A stretch of 64,000 bases of DNA, taken from positions 178,208-242,207 of the forward strand of contig CAJNYU010001035.1 in assembly GCA_905331475.1 (NCBI GenBank). Direction: 5' to 3'. This document shows, one piece after another, positions 10,256-23,960 of the stretch; positions within the stretch are counted from its first letter, which is position 1; each line of letters starts with the position of its first letter. Below the pieces are notes generated by a model. It did no database searches. It saw only the letters and a list, made by a program, of their open reading frames with translations, and was not told where the DNA came from. This DNA comes from Rotaria socialis (Eukaryota > Rotifera > Eurotatoria > Philodinida > Philodinidae). Position numbers and translations under genes: made by a program.

Positions 10256-13200
10256 TATATGTATATTATTGACAATAAAGATTTTGTTTGTTTTTGAAAA
10301 AAAACTATTTGATAATATACGAATCTATATTTTTTCTTTTGTTAATGTTGTTGTATTTGTTTTGTAAGTATTATGTTTGTCATCATCGTTTTTGTTTTTT
10401 CTTTTTCTTATTGAGTATATATGTGAAATGAAAAGTAAACGTATAAAGAAGAAAAAAAGTGAAAGAAGAGAAGCAAATAGATAAAACAAAACGAAGATGA
10501 TGTTGAAATAGTAAAGAAATACAATATCTCGTCAATAGACTTTTACGTAAGAAGAAACGACAAATAAAGTTGAGTGTATAGAAGATAAATTTAATTTAAT
10601 CATAACTACAACTCGTGATCTCATTATATTTAATGTTTGTTTTAAATTTAAAATAAAACGTATTTTTGAGCAGTTTATTGTTTTTTTTTGTATGATAAAA
10701 ATATATAATCAATGACAAATGAGCTGATATATTGTAAATTTAACTAAAAGATATTTTAGTTTATCTTAGTTATGTCGTTTACGCTCTTGAAAGTTTTCTT
10801 TTTATCTTCCTGTTTTTGTATTCGACATGATACTTTGGCATGATTCAGCATTAACTTATGTTTATCTTCCCTTGACTTTTCAAAAAAGTTCGTTTATAAG
10901 AGCCCCGAAAAATAAATATAGAAATATGTAGCCACTGGTTAGATCATAGACATCTTGTCTTCGTCCTTAATATAAGATTTCAACAAAACTTTTCTTTAAA
11001 ATTCAAATCGATATTTGAGAAGATTAATGCAATTACAATATATAGCTTACACAATGAAATAGGATAGTATATTCGTTAGATGCCTATTTCAAACAATCCA
11101 CATAGAATAAATATTTTAAAAAAAATATCATTAAATGAAATATATCTAAATTCATTTGTTTTTAGCAATCTTTCTAAAGTAAATTGTACAAAAATTAAAA
11201 ATAAATTCTCCTCATTTTTGTTATACATCAATAATATTGATGTATAAATTCGATAAATGTGACTTGATCCAACGCATCTCTGTTTATGAAGTTATTAGAT
11301 GAATTGTAGTTTATATGAATTTCGTGAAAAACATACGATCATCATTGATTTTGATGTTTATTCGAAATAAAGTTAGGCATTGTAGTAAGCTGAACAGTCA
11401 ATAGTCGTAAAGTTTGTTCGATTTCTCTTTTTTAATTTTTCAAATTTTTGTTCACCAGTGCTGAACTAAATTTACTGAAGTAACAAAAAAAAGAGATCTT
11501 TACTACAACAGCTTATGTGTGATGTTTGTGTCATAAAAATTGATTTATAATTTTCTTAGGAATTATTTAGCATGTGCGGCTATTGCCATACGATCGATTA
11601 TGATAAGTAGTAAAGCAGTCTATTTTCGTATGTTATCTGATATTTACTTGTTGGGTGATGATCGTTTTACTTAATATTCGCCATGTGACCATGTAACCAT
11701 GTAACATGCGAAGGCTGGAAAACTAAATCAGAACAGCTGTTTCATTACTCATAGGCGATCGAGTGGCAATAATCTTCAATGAAGAGAAAGGAAATCCAAG
11801 AGTAAGCATGTTCTCTTTGGAGTTGTCAACCACATTAAGAATATACTAATAGTTTAATGTAATGCGTTTTCTCTATGTTCACATGAAAATTTGTGTTTGA
11901 TGTAGTATCCACAATTAAGATCCACTATTTCTTGTTGTTTTTAGCAATTAAGTGTTGATTGTGATCGAGTAATTTAATATGTCTGTCAAATCAAATTTAG
12001 CGCATCAACGTTTTCTATTTGTTTTTTGATTTGATTAAATGTGCTGAAGAACTCATCTGTATGCTTTACTCGTCTTCTTATATTTTAATTTCTATAAAAA
12101 TTATTTTCAGTTATTACCAGTATTTGCATTGCTTTCAGCAACGAGAAGAAGAAACGAACTTCTTCTTTCTGAATGTAGTATATTTGCATTGTTGAAATGG
12201 TGTAAAAATTATCACCATTAAGAGTTGAACGATGATAAAAAAATTATGCAAACTCATTATCTTTATATTTATCTTGAGTACTTCAAAGTTTTCAACTGGT
12301 AAAAATTGGCATCTAGCAGCGTCCTTCTACCCGATTGTATTTTAATATTGGAGTAGCATTCTATTTTTTCTTCATAAAATCCATGGAGTTTTTCTTAATA
12401 TTTTATTCATGTATTAATTCATTGCTTTTTATCATGAATAATGATTAGAAGTCATCAATGAAATGATCATTAATTATTAATCGAAAATGGTTCGACATGC
12501 TTAGTATTGAAATATGCAAATACGATTGATTTTTTTTCTTTTTTGATGAGCTATAATATCAGTATGTAAAAAAAATGCTCAAGCAGACTAGCCGAGCTGT
12601 CATGTTCATTTAGAGAAAAATATTTTATACATAAAACTTTGAATATTCAGTTTAAGAAACGATTATTCAAATTGCAACATATCTCTTTATTCTACAATTT
12701 TAAGCGACAAAAACATTGATTTTAATCAAAGAAATGCACTGTTGTTTACAATATTAAAAATGATCTGATCTTACTCTAGATTCGGTATGTGTGATTAATG
12801 TACATGCCTCAACAAAGATAAGAACAATAGATCATAACTAATGTTTCGGATCGTCAAATGTAATTAATTGATTTGCTCCATGAGTTAAAATGATAGAAAC
12901 ACTATCAATATAAGCAAAGATTTTTCATATAGAATTCGAATAGAAAAATGTATCTCGTAATTATAATTTAAAGTTTTTCTCTAGAATCTAAAACCGTTAC
13001 TATCGATCATAAAAATAATAATTTCAAAAATCATATCAAAGCATCAGACGGACGCTTGTTATCTCACGCATCAATTATTCCGGTCATAATAACATCTTAG
13101 CACAGTCATGCAAATATCAAAATTAACAACGAAATAAAGTTTAATACATTTTGAAGAGTACATGATATATGTCAATGATATGCAAATTTAACATTCATCG

Positions 13201-15629
13201 TAGCTTTTGAAAAGCTCTTTCAACTTAATGATGCATCTTGTGATGGATTAAGAATGATCATTTGTATTATCAATGACGTTTTTAATTTTTGATATAAATT
13301 ATTTTATAAGATGTACGATGAAATTTCGATAACTTTATCGGAACGTGTTGAATATCTCATCCGATTATGAAGCACATTTTCGCACTTAGAATTAGAAATT
13401 TAAAAAAGAAAGCAAATAAAATACAATATTTTCAAGTCTAGCAATCATGACAATCATTAAATTGGTTCATCTCTCTTGGTGATTGAAGTTTCTCTAAGAT
13501 AGATAAAATGTAGCAGTCTCTAGAGCAGTAATAAATACTCTGAACTATTGAAAAATTTTATCAAGAACAGAAAAGACACCATCTTGGTTACTATTTTCAT
13601 GACTGGAAAAGCTTCCATTTTAGATTTACGTAAAACTAACAATTTTCCGTAATATGTGCGTGTCTTATTTTTTAAGTTTAAGCTTTCAACTAATTATAGC
13701 AAAATAAAAAAACTTAACATACAACAAAGATATACGGTTTTTTTTCTAATTGATAATCTAGAAAATACAGTGTTAATGATGCTAGATTTCTTTTCGAGTT
13801 CTCCATTATATAGCTTTGCATATTATAACGCACCATCTATGATGACGTTTTGATACTAATAGACATGCAAGATCAAAGTTTTTTTCTTTTGTATCATAGC
13901 GAATGGATACTTCATCCTTTCAAAAGATCGTTGACTCTACAGAGATTAGAATTCAATAACAAGACAAAAATGACCTACAGCACATTGTCGAAGGATTATT
14001 CTAATATTGATCATAGTATTTAACACACTCATGCTTAAATACAAATGTTTTGATGAGAAGTGTAAGATATATTTATATATATATATATATTTTTTTTTAA
14101 TCTTCAGAGTCATCTTATTATGCCATTAAAATATTACATTTCTGTGATATATTGTAATTTAACTTTTTTCAATATTGGGAATAACTCTTATTTGTATTTT
14201 TACTTTAAGAAATCTGTACTTCCACATTCTTTACAAAAGTAACATTTTAAAACTTCTTTGATATTTAAACCCAAGCAAAAGAAAAGATGAATTCTTTAGC
14301 CCATGAAATTTTATTAGTTTATTTTAGTTGTTGAATTATAAAGTTTAAAAAAAAGTATTTTTCAATCATATTCACAATTAAAACAATTGTATTGATAATT
14401 ATGTAAAGCCCTTGTTACGTATATTGTTATGATTAATATTCTTTTGTTCCAGACACGGTACGTGTTATTCTGGTTTATATGAAGGAGTAATAGCTAAAAT
14501 TGATACATAAGAACATTCATATTGTTATGATTGTTATATCTTTTTTTCTCTTTCGTACATTGAACTACAACACTATTAGTTGTGCCTTTGGCGCTATCAA
14601 TCGAGTAAAATATCTTTTACGCTTAATTAAATGTTACTGTGAGAGAAAGTCAACTTAAATAGCACGAAATCATCTCACTAAACAAATAGGATAAAAAAAT
14701 AATTAAACGCAACACATATCGAATAAGACAATATGTTAAGTAAGTTTAAGAGAAAGAATTTACTCAATTAAATTAGCCTAGAAATAAATCTCATTAATAC
14801 GATAACACCGCTTACGAACAAGTACAAAACTGAGATCAATTCTCAATACTGACAATAAAAACCAAACATTCTTTCACAAAAGAAAAGACTATCGAACATA
14901 TTAACAACTTTGTAAAAAAATGAAAAAAAATTATTTTTTAATATTTAAATATATATAATACGAGAATTTTTATTCATCAAACTGATGGAAACATTCAATA
15001 CATGCCACAAATATTTTATCATCATCTATATACCAAAATCATACCAATGTAGGTCAACGATTTTATTTATCATTCATTAAAATTTTTAGAAATCTTCATT
15101 TATTTTCTACATCTGGTGGCTAACCTTCAATCATATAGACATGTATACCTTCATTTATCACATTGATCTTCATCATAAATGGCAAGTTCGATATCACGCA
15201 AGTATATAATAATTTTATTCTTAGTTTGTCTAACGATGCCTAATTGGTATGAATGTAATACGCACATATCTTTTTCCATTGACAGAGATTATAGGCTTGA
15301 CGATTGAAAAAGGAATCAAGAAGAAGATAGCTATTATTTGAGAAATGAAAGATTAAAGAAAACAGAAAAAAAGCCAAACAAGACGACAAAAACAAGAAAA
15401 AAATTTAAATGATATTGAGTGTTTTCCTAAATAAAATCAAACTGAACGAATTCTAAAGTATCGTACACTTGCAAACAAACAGAACAAACAAGCTGGTAAT
15501 CGAACACAAAACTTCTTTAGAAAATCTGTTTGATATATAAAGTTAAGATAAGGATAATCCAAAAAAAAATACATCAAGTTTTCGTTTTGTATATGTATAT
15601 ACGTTGTTTTGTTGACGATTATTTTATTT
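10256..15629. other. 5.4-kb gene-poor AT-rich stretch
   Basis: No open frame here looks coding on either strand. I see only AT-rich sequence, short poly(A)/poly(T) runs and an 11-bp-arm hairpin near 11222-11246 (TATACATCAAT / ATTGATGTATA). It lies between the ClC start and the 3' end of the calcium sensor locus. Decayed mobile DNA cannot be excluded. Confidence 0.5.
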
Positions 15630-16479
15630 TTAAACGTTAGGTGCTAATAGTTGTCGAAGAACCTCATCTTTGAGGCAACCTTCAACAAATTCGTCTCGAG
15701 AAATATGTTTATCATCATTTAAATCTAATACTGCCATGATTATTTTCACACGATTTTCTGGTGAATTTTCTCCTTTGCGATGTTCTTCACCTAGAATTAA
15801 AATAACTTTCTATTTAATCTAAAACAAATAATACTAATCAACAAACCTAAGAGATCATAGATTGCTGTAATTACTTTAGTCATTTCTTTCTTGTCGATCT
15901 AAATATAGACATAAAAGAAAAGCGATGACATGATATTTTTGTGATTATTTAAATTATAAAATAGCTGAAAATTAATCAGAGAATTCTACATGGACTACTA
16001 AAAAAATCATTCCTATCCTTAAATAGCACGATCATATGAATCCAATGGGTGGATATACTTAATTTAAAAAAGAAATATTTATCTTTGATAGCTGTGATTG
16101 TGACTTTTATCATTCTTACTTGTCCATTTTTATTAATATCATAAATATCGAAAGCAAGATTTAATTTATCGCGTACGTCTCCATTAGCATTGACATTAAC
16201 GGCAATTAAAAATTCACCAAAATCAATATAACCGCTATGATCCGCATCAAATGTACGAAATACTTGATAGCTATATTTTTCAGCCTCAGCTTCTGGATAA
16301 AATTTTTTATAAACTTCTATAAATTGTCGTGATGAAAGTTTTCCATTTGGACAATCTCGTAGAAAAGCGGAATGCCAACTTCGAATTTGTTCTGGTGTAT
16401 ATTTTGTATTTGCTGCAAGCCGTACAATGATGTCATCATCTATTTCGGTAGTACCTACTTTACTTTCATCCTGACCCAT
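15630..16479 (-). CDS. Neuronal calcium sensor (recoverin/NCS family), module A form, 190 aa
   Basis: A myristoyl switch EF-hand protein. It starts MGQDESKV, where Gly2 is the expected N-myristoylation site. EF1 is degenerate (RDCPNGKLSSRQF), as in all NCS proteins. EF2 is DADHSGYIDFGEF, EF3 is DINKNGQ-IDKKEM across a splice junction, and EF4 is LDLNDDKHISRDEF. Exons are 16479-16120, 15898-15847 and 15790-15630, total 573 nt. The first exon covers residues 1-120 without an intron. The junction is phase 0 after CAA. Length fits the family (about 190 aa). The two C-terminal exons are the only ones available to the upstream module B, so they may be shared. Such proteins usually regulate receptors, channels or kinases at membranes in response to calcium. 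Confidence 0.9.
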
Positions 16480-17449
16480 GATTATTTTATATGAAAAAGT
16501 AAATCTAATCCAATGAAAATACTTATTTTAGTTATAATGACGTTTTCATGCACGAATAAGTTATATAAAATAAACAGTCTTCATATTGATCAAGGAGAAT
16601 GTGATTTTTGTGACGAAAGAGAGGGAAACAGAACATAAATAAAAGATATACAAAAAAAAAAGAGGGAGAAAGTATAGCCGAAAAATAACGTAAACAATAG
16701 AATATGTACTTTTTGACAGTAAATATCAACATGCAAACAATTTTTTTTCGCTCATCAAATTATTTTTTCCTTTTCTTTTCAGGGCGAATGTTCTCTCATT
16801 AGCTATTCCTAGATCACAAGCAACATTATCAAATCAATGATGTGTTAAAACAAGCAGAAAGGGAGAAAGAAAAGTTACTATTAAATGTGCACAATGTATT
16901 TATACATGCACCAAATTTGTATTCGGCTTACCAACTAGTACTATGAGTGCACGAGGGTAAACAATGAAGACATAACTTAATCATAGTGTGCGATGATGCG
17001 ATACTATACTCATATGAGTTAACCATGAACGTATAGTCAAAGAATGAATAGCTAAGAAAACTTCTAAGAATGTGAGATTAAGAATAACTATTGGTTGTTA
17101 CTTGATGCTTCGAGAGACAACAAAAGCGGGTGTATATATTCATACACAAGGAATGTTTTTCTTTTTCTATAATTTATTATAAAAAAAAAGACAGCAAGAT
17201 TGCATATGCGAAATAAAATCATTCACATGTGAACCTATCGTGTGCTAGATTGAAAACATTCCTCATTTTTCTCAAGAATAAAGAAAGTCTATCATTTCTT
17301 ATTCCTATCATTCAATCATTTGGGAATTGATTCTATATTAATATCAACTCTTCTGTTCTACTATTCTAAGAATATTTTAGGCACGAAAAACAAGAAAAAT
17401 AAAGAATTTTGCGCTATTTCTATTGAAATATAACTAAGATATTATTTAC

Positions 17450-18058
17450 CTTTCCATTTTTATTCATATCGTACATGTCAAAAGCCAATCGAAGTTTTTC
17501 TCGAACATCACCTTAAATATATATGCATATATATATATATATATATATGTATTGATACAAAGAGAAGAAAACAAAAATGGAAAACCAACCATGAGATGTG
17601 ATATTCACAGCAATAAGAAATTCAACAAAGTCTATGTAACCATTTCCATCAGCATCTAATTATAAATATAGAATAGAAATAGAAATATTTACATGAACAT
17701 ATATTTACCAAAAGTTTTAAAAACTTGACTACAAAATTTTTCAGCTTTGCCTTCGGGATAAAATTTCTATAAAGATTGATGAATATTATATACAAAAAAA
17801 ATTGAAATATATTTTACCTTGTACACTTCCAAAAACTTTTTACTATCAAGTTTACCAGTAGGACAATCGCTATGAAAAATAAATAAATATAATTTTTATG
17901 AAATAGAACAATTTTTAAGAATTTTTTTACCGAAGAAATCCCTGATGCCAATCGTGAATTTGTTGTTTTGAATACGTAGTATTTTTAGTTAAACGTTCAA
18001 TTTCGTCTTCTGATAAATTTGTTAAATCTTTTTTCTGTTTACTAGCTTTATGACCCAT
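17450..18058 (-). CDS. Neuronal calcium sensor, module B (N-terminal exons, EF1-EF3)
   Basis: Starts MGHKASKQKK with its own ATG and myristoylation glycine. It is split by four short introns, the first after FLR at 17931. It runs RDCPTGKLDSKKF (EF1, degenerate), KFYPEGKAEKF, DADGNGYIDFVEF (EF2), GDVREKLRLAFDMYD and DMNKNGK (start of EF3), then stops being coding at a GTAAAT donor after 17450. No EF3 end or EF4 is found between this point and module A. The open end is phase 0, exactly as for module A, so splicing to 15898 restores an intact NCS protein ending in IDKKEM. Module B is therefore either an alternative 5' half of the same locus or a truncated duplicate. Similarity to module A is clear but far from identity. 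Confidence 0.75.
17519..17550. repeat. (AT)n microsatellite in intron
   Basis: A run of alternating A and T with one interruption, lying in the last intron of NCS module B. Confidence 0.85.
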
Positions 18059-18840
18059 AATTAATCGAAAATAAATATCTTTTTTAATTACGAATATTTC
18101 TAGAATGAAAAAAAAATCAATGCAATCGTTTATTAGATTTTTCGAAGAAGATGGTCAGAAAGTAAGAGTGGATCATCTATTAAATGATGCGAAGTGTGAA
18201 TTAAGTTGGATCATTTATCCTTCTTTAAAAACGTTTCAAGGACAAATCGAATCAATAAAAAAAAAAGCGAGAATAAGTAACGTTACGAATCTGTATGCCA
18301 TTGCGAACATCGATAAATTTGATATTTAACAAATAAAACAATACAGAAACATATAACATACTTGTATCCAGCTCAAATATCTGCAAACAACAAGAACAAC
18401 TATTTTAATCGGATGCATATCCAATGCTCTGCACAGTAAAAAAAATGCATGCTCTGCGTTTTTTTACTGCCTCTTGTGCACTCTCTTTCTCTTGCGACTA
18501 TGATCGACGACGAGCAGCAGTGGTGGCGGCAGCAATGGCGGCAGCGCTACTTCTTCGTACTTGTCAAAAAAAAACAGAGACAGAGAGTGAGTAAGTAAAC
18601 GAGAGAAAAATGGAGAAAGTATTTTCTATGGTTATGTTCTCTTTCTTTCTTCTTCTTTTTTTCTCTGCTCTATTCAAATAACGATGAAGTATTATTATAC
18701 AGGCAATAGGCAACGGTCACTACTCGATGCGTTCTGCCTTCACTATTGAATCAGCTATGTTATTAGTTCAGTTATTGTTCTTTTTTTTTTTGATAATATG
18801 GAAACAAGTTAAAAAAACAGAAATATTTGTTTTTATTTAA
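18059..18840. other. Intergenic with GC-rich triplet island
   Basis: Upstream of NCS module B. The only unusual part is about 18505-18555, a GAC/GAG/CAG/GGC-rich island that is much more GC-rich than its surroundings. It opens a 32-codon plus-strand frame (MIDDEQQWWRQQ...) that I do not regard as a supported gene. It could be a promoter element or 5' UTR repeat. Confidence 0.4.
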
Positions 18841-19658
18841 TTAATAAAAACTCTCAACAGGCCAACTAGAAAATTTGTATTGTTGTGGTAATGGAGGAAT
18901 GTGTGCCGTTTTTGAACCATATTTATCAATAGCATGTTCTGGTAAGAGTCGCCATCCAATTTTCTAGTTACAGAAAACAAAAAAAAAATGAATAAAAAAA
19001 ACATGATCATGAATAAAAGAACATTAGTAAAACAAAAAAAGCATAGAAAAAGTAATATATTTTGTTTCATGCAAAACAAATTTGTGTCGTCTTGATAGAT
19101 TGCAAAGGAAAATAGTAACTCATCAGTCAAACTTATGTTGCGAAAAAAAACGACAACGTCGCTTAGATATTATCAGTTTACTTACGTCACTTTCAGTTTG
19201 AGGAAATGATCCTAATACACGTCGACGTCGTTGACCAGGCAGACGTTTATGTATCGGTGGCAACGTATCAACAGGTTGTTGCCATTCAGAGCGTTTGAGT
19301 GAAATAAGAGAATTTTTCGGAGGTACACCACGTAGTTTTGCTCTATTTACATACATCTTCAGACAAAGGTTTCAACTGTTGAACGATTTGTAAAGAAAAA
19401 GAGACCTTACTTCTCGATATTCGTCAATTAACCATGGATCAAATTTTGCTTTCCATACTCGATGTGCTTCTTCTTCTTTGTGTATAGTTTCTCTTCTAGA
19501 AAGAAATATCTTTTGGTTCTGTTTTAAAGATATTCATCATTTTTTCTTTGTTACCGAAATGTATCCAATGCAATATAATCTATCGGATCAGGATGGGTAA
19601 TACGTGAAGATGTTGTTACAATTGGTCGTTTATCATTTGATAATGTTTTCTGGGTCAT
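18841..19658 (-). CDS. Probable ciliary microtubule inner protein (CIMIP1/C20orf85-like)
   Basis: Four exons (about 19658-19555, 19497-19413, 19356-19184 and 18965-18841) give about 160 residues. The protein is basic, low in hydrophobic segments and rich in Trp/Tyr/Pro. Landmarks are EEEAHRVWKAKFDPWLIDEY, then PIHKRLPGQRRRRVLGSFP, then ESDKIGWRLLPEHAIDKYG, and a C-terminal SSWPVESFY. The late IGWR...LE/DKYG...WP order resembles small ciliary proteins of the LLC1/C20orf85 type. This is a loose match, and a different small axonemal protein is possible. The start is uncertain. The first exon is preceded by a CACAG acceptor-like site at about 19689, and the first in-frame ATG after it is at 19656-19658, which I used. 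Reading through from 19736 gives a hydrophobic N-terminus that looks intronic. Confidence 0.55.
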
Positions 19659-20817
19659 CAATCTAGCCGATGGTATGTTAGTTGATACTGTGAAATATGA
19701 AAATAAGATTCGAATGATTAATTTTAGATTTACCATGGTGAGTATTTGAATCTCTCATTATACTCGTAAGTTTGATTGGAAGAAATGATTGTTCTAACGG
19801 TTTATTCACTTTTAAAATGACGTAGCTGAATTCGGTTTCGTTGCTTCTTCGTTATACCTTATCATTGTAACTGCATACACATGGTTTCTTTATATTAGAT
19901 TTCTTTTTCGATCTACTCCAGTATATACGTAGAAAATAAAATAAAAGAACGACAAACTATAATAAAAAAGAAACGAAATGATATGAAAAAGATACGATAA
20001 ATGCATAAAATTAATAGCAAACACACACATATAAATATATAGTTATGCGACTATTTGTTCACAAATGACTTTTAAAATTTTAGTTTTCTTTCTCTAATCG
20101 AAACAATAAATTTCGAAGAAATCGATGATACAAATAGTAAGATCTGACGAGATACGAAAAATAACTAAATCAATCATTGAATTTCTGAATGGTAGAAAAC
20201 CTATGTAAATATAATAAATAACTGTTATAAAACAGTTTGAGTGTGTTGAAGATTAAAATATCAAATTAGAGATGCTTCAATGATTGTTTTATTTTGTCAA
20301 TTTGTTGTTATTAACACAAGAATAAATATTAGGTAGATCATTTTCGTCTATAACGACTCACTACCTTTGCTATAAAATATTATCGAGTTTGACTCATCTA
20401 CTTAGCAACCATTATAAGAGTTTAGAAACTTTTCTTTTGAATGTGGATGAAAAAAGAATAAGGTTTTATCCAACTGAATATCAAGTTTTACTTATGTCCA
20501 ATCAAATAATCTTCATGAAATGACGCATCGTGCCTTTGTCGGTCGAACTCCAATTCGATAATTAATTCTACTATAAATAAAAAGAATTTCAGTGTAGTAG
20601 ATAGTTTTTCTGAATTCATCCTTGAAAACAGTATTAATTTCTTTAAAATTTATTTTTATAAGTTTCCGAACACAAAAAAGAATGTCTGATTACTAATGAC
20701 TATCAAACAGATAATATATATTGCATTAGATAGTTTATCCAAATCATAGAATCAATTTTTGTAGAAAAAAAAATCAATCAACGATGATTGCAAAAGGAAG
20801 AATATGATAGCGTCTTG
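19659..20817. other. Intergenic, no gene seen
   Basis: AT-rich, no coding signal on either strand. It contains the 5' region of the ciliary-type gene and the 3' flank of the beta-galactosidase gene. Confidence 0.5.
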
Positions 20818-23584
20818 TTAATGATATTGAGGTTTTCGTTTGTATAATAATGGCGCAGGCATTAATGTGGGTTTATCTAGGATAGGATAGTCAACAAGTT
20901 CAATTGAACATGTTTGCTGATTTCCACATGGTGATGATTGAAGTTCAATCATTGTAAGAGAGTTTGTTGTAGATGGAATTAACCATGGACTTGGAATGTA
21001 TAATGTTACTTGAGGTCCTAGTATTGGCCAATAGCGACCTAAATTATATTTATTAATATAAGCTACACCTTTTTCCCAATAGCCATTTGAAATAGTCGTT
21101 GGTAGAAGAAATGTATCTGATGGCGCTTGATCAGTAACTGAGAAATTTCCAGTATAAATATTTGGTGCATTCGGATCAAAGCTATTTGGAGAAGAGTTTA
21201 AAATAAAAACTATACAAAAAAATAATAAATATTCGTCAACCTACTCTTCAAACTTATTCATAGTAAAAACAGTAGGAGCTTCATCGAATAATGAACCAGA
21301 TATACACATTGTCCAATTGACAAGTAATTGACCATCTAATGTAATATTATTAACGAAACCCTTTTGAAAAAATATAATTAATAAGTATCAAAGAAAAATA
21401 ATTATGAGATTGTACTTTCGTATCAAAAAGGTCACCACCGTAATTTAATCGGCCCATATTTTCGACAATAATATTTAAATGTGTCTCACGATTACCAGGT
21501 GCTTGAATTGTTAATTTTAATGATGAACTATTAGCTCGATACGCAATGCCGATTGATTTCTATATTAATTTCAATAAACTACCTTCATAGAAAATATTTA
21601 TAAAAAAGCAGAACATATTTACTTCTCCAAGTAACACATAAGCACGATCACGAACGCCACTTAAGTCAAGTACTTTCCCTTGCACTTCTGGATTATTCAA
21701 TATTGTTGAATAGACGACAAATGCTTGATTCTATTTATAAATATACGTATAAATTTCATCGTTGTTTTTTTTTTATATAATAGAATAAATAAATATATTT
21801 ATATATATACTTGGCCAAGCTCTTCGAATCGTTTCGGATATGATGATGTTGTACAAAATGGTGAATGACTTGTAATATAACTTAACAATGATTGTTTCTA
21901 GAAAATAAAATGATTTTTTTCATTTATTTCAATTTTGATTTTTATAGAAGTTACGAATGATAATCGAACACTGCCATATGCTTTCTTGGTGTTATTTCCT
22001 GGTACAGGTGCTGATGGTAATGGTAAATATTTCCCAATTACATTTCTAATTGCCATATATTTTGAAGTTATATCGCCTGAGAACAAAAAGAAAACAACAA
22101 GATTAATTTACTAAGTATTTTCTATTGGAATAAATAAATAAATAAACCTGGCTCTGAAATCGGTGCATCATAATCATAGGATGTTGGTTGTGGTATATAA
22201 TCAGGATCAGCACCTAATAAGTGAGGCAAAAAAGAGTTCGATCTTTTTTTAGTGACTTGGATTTCATTGCTTTTAACCTGATGTAAAACCAAAATTTGTT
22301 CCACCAAAAAACATATAGAAATTTACATTGACACCAATTGATAGCATTTCATCAAGTGTTTTCACGATACTTTCAGTTGAAACAGTTGAATGTTGATGAC
22401 CCCATAGATCAAGCCAACCGGGATAGAATTCTGTATTTACCAATGGGCCGTGCGGAGCATATTGACGTTGATAATTAAATGATTCATTGACATTGGTTCC
22501 AGGGCCAAAGTCAATCGTTGTATATGCTCCTTTGACAGTTCCACATCTTAGATAACCCAAACCATTGCCATCTAAAGAAAATTCTCTACTATAACATATT
22601 TTCACAATAGCACATACCAACAGTAAACAGTACAAGATTGTCCCCTAAATATTGACGAAACACATCACGTAAATAGCCCATATAATTATGATCACATCTA
22701 AACGAATATCAACCTATAATTAATAAACAAAGAAAACATTTACTTACGCTGGATAACTGCCATACTCATTTTCTACCTAGAATACCAAATTTTTCTTATG
22801 AGCCAAAGAATCTAATAATACAAAGCACAACCTGAACAGAAATAACTGAGCCACCATTATTATATAGCAAAGGTCGAATCTGTGGTAGAAGAACACTCAT
22901 CCAACGAGTAACCGCTTTAAGATAGACTATCGAAGCAAACGAAACGAAAAAGAAATATGATGATTTGATTGTGGAAGAAAAAAAATCGAACCGGTATTCA
23001 TCTGTCGGAATTCTAAATTATTAAGATCACGTAAAAGCCACCAAGGAAACCCACCAAATTCATGTTCACCACATCCGTACCTGTAAAAATGTCAGAAATG
23101 TAATTATTGATAAATTACGATAAATTAACGTACGGTCCCACACGTAAAATAACAACAAAACCAATTTTTTGTGCTAATTGAATAAATGCTACAAGATCAT
23201 TATTGTCTTCAAAATTGTAAACACCTTCCACTAACTCATGTTGATCCCAAAATACATACCTATATGCAATAAAGATGTTATGCATTTCCTTTCTCTCGAT
23301 TGAAACACTCACGTTTGAATAGCATTCAGTCCTGCAGTCCACATTCGTTGAAGACGATCAGCCCAATATGCTCGTGGCATTCTATACATATGAACTGAAC
23401 CACTGACATATTGAAATGGTTTTCCATCTTTAACAAATGTATTTCTATCGAAATCGATTCCAAATGAACGTTGTGATCGACATAGAGTCTAAAGATAAAC
23501 AAATCAGATCTGTATGTTCAATCAATTGTCACTTACACAAACAGTTGCGATGATAATAAGTATAACACATGGTCGTTCGTACAT
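20818..23584 (-). CDS. GLB1: Acid beta-galactosidase, glycoside hydrolase family 35
   Basis: Hydrolyses terminal beta-galactose, usually in lysosomes or outside the cell. About 15 short exons run from ATG at 23582-23584 to TAA at 20818-20820. The N-terminus [16 protein letters not shown] is a signal peptide. The GH35 barrel follows: [19 protein letters not shown], then [18 protein letters not shown], the acid/base Glu in [12 protein letters not shown], and the nucleophile Glu in [13 protein letters not shown], then [16 protein letters not shown] and [14 protein letters not shown]. The downstream beta domains are also recognisable by [18 protein letters not shown] and [21 protein letters not shown]. 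The order and spacing match human GLB1 throughout, although the C-terminus is shorter. No break was seen. A vestige of retained-intron frames explains the short open frames around it. Confidence 0.94.
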
Positions 23585-23960
23585 GATTTACTTTTATATC
23601 ATCAATACAAGAATGAAAGCTAGATAAGATAAAAACATCGTGTCTAAATATCGTCTATTCTTGTCTATTTTTTTATCTTGTCTTTATTCTACAATCTTTC
23701 CACAATTTTATTTTGTTATTTTATTTTTCAGAGAAAATTTTTTTTTCTGAATTTGTTCCTACCAGTAGAAACATATATATATATAGTTTTTTGTTAGAGG
23801 AAAACTTGAGCTAATAATTAATAGAGAAAAAGCAAAAAAAGAAGCACATAAACAACAGATACATGAGAGAGAAAATGTTTTTTTAACAGATTCAATTGAT
23901 TGTAAAAAAATCAGTAAACAAAAAAATGAAGTATATTATTATTCTTTTAATTTGTTCTTA
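23585..23960. other. Intergenic, no gene seen
   Basis: AT-rich spacer with poly(A)/(T) runs between the M-Ras stop and the beta-galactosidase start; both genes lie on the minus strand. Confidence 0.5.
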
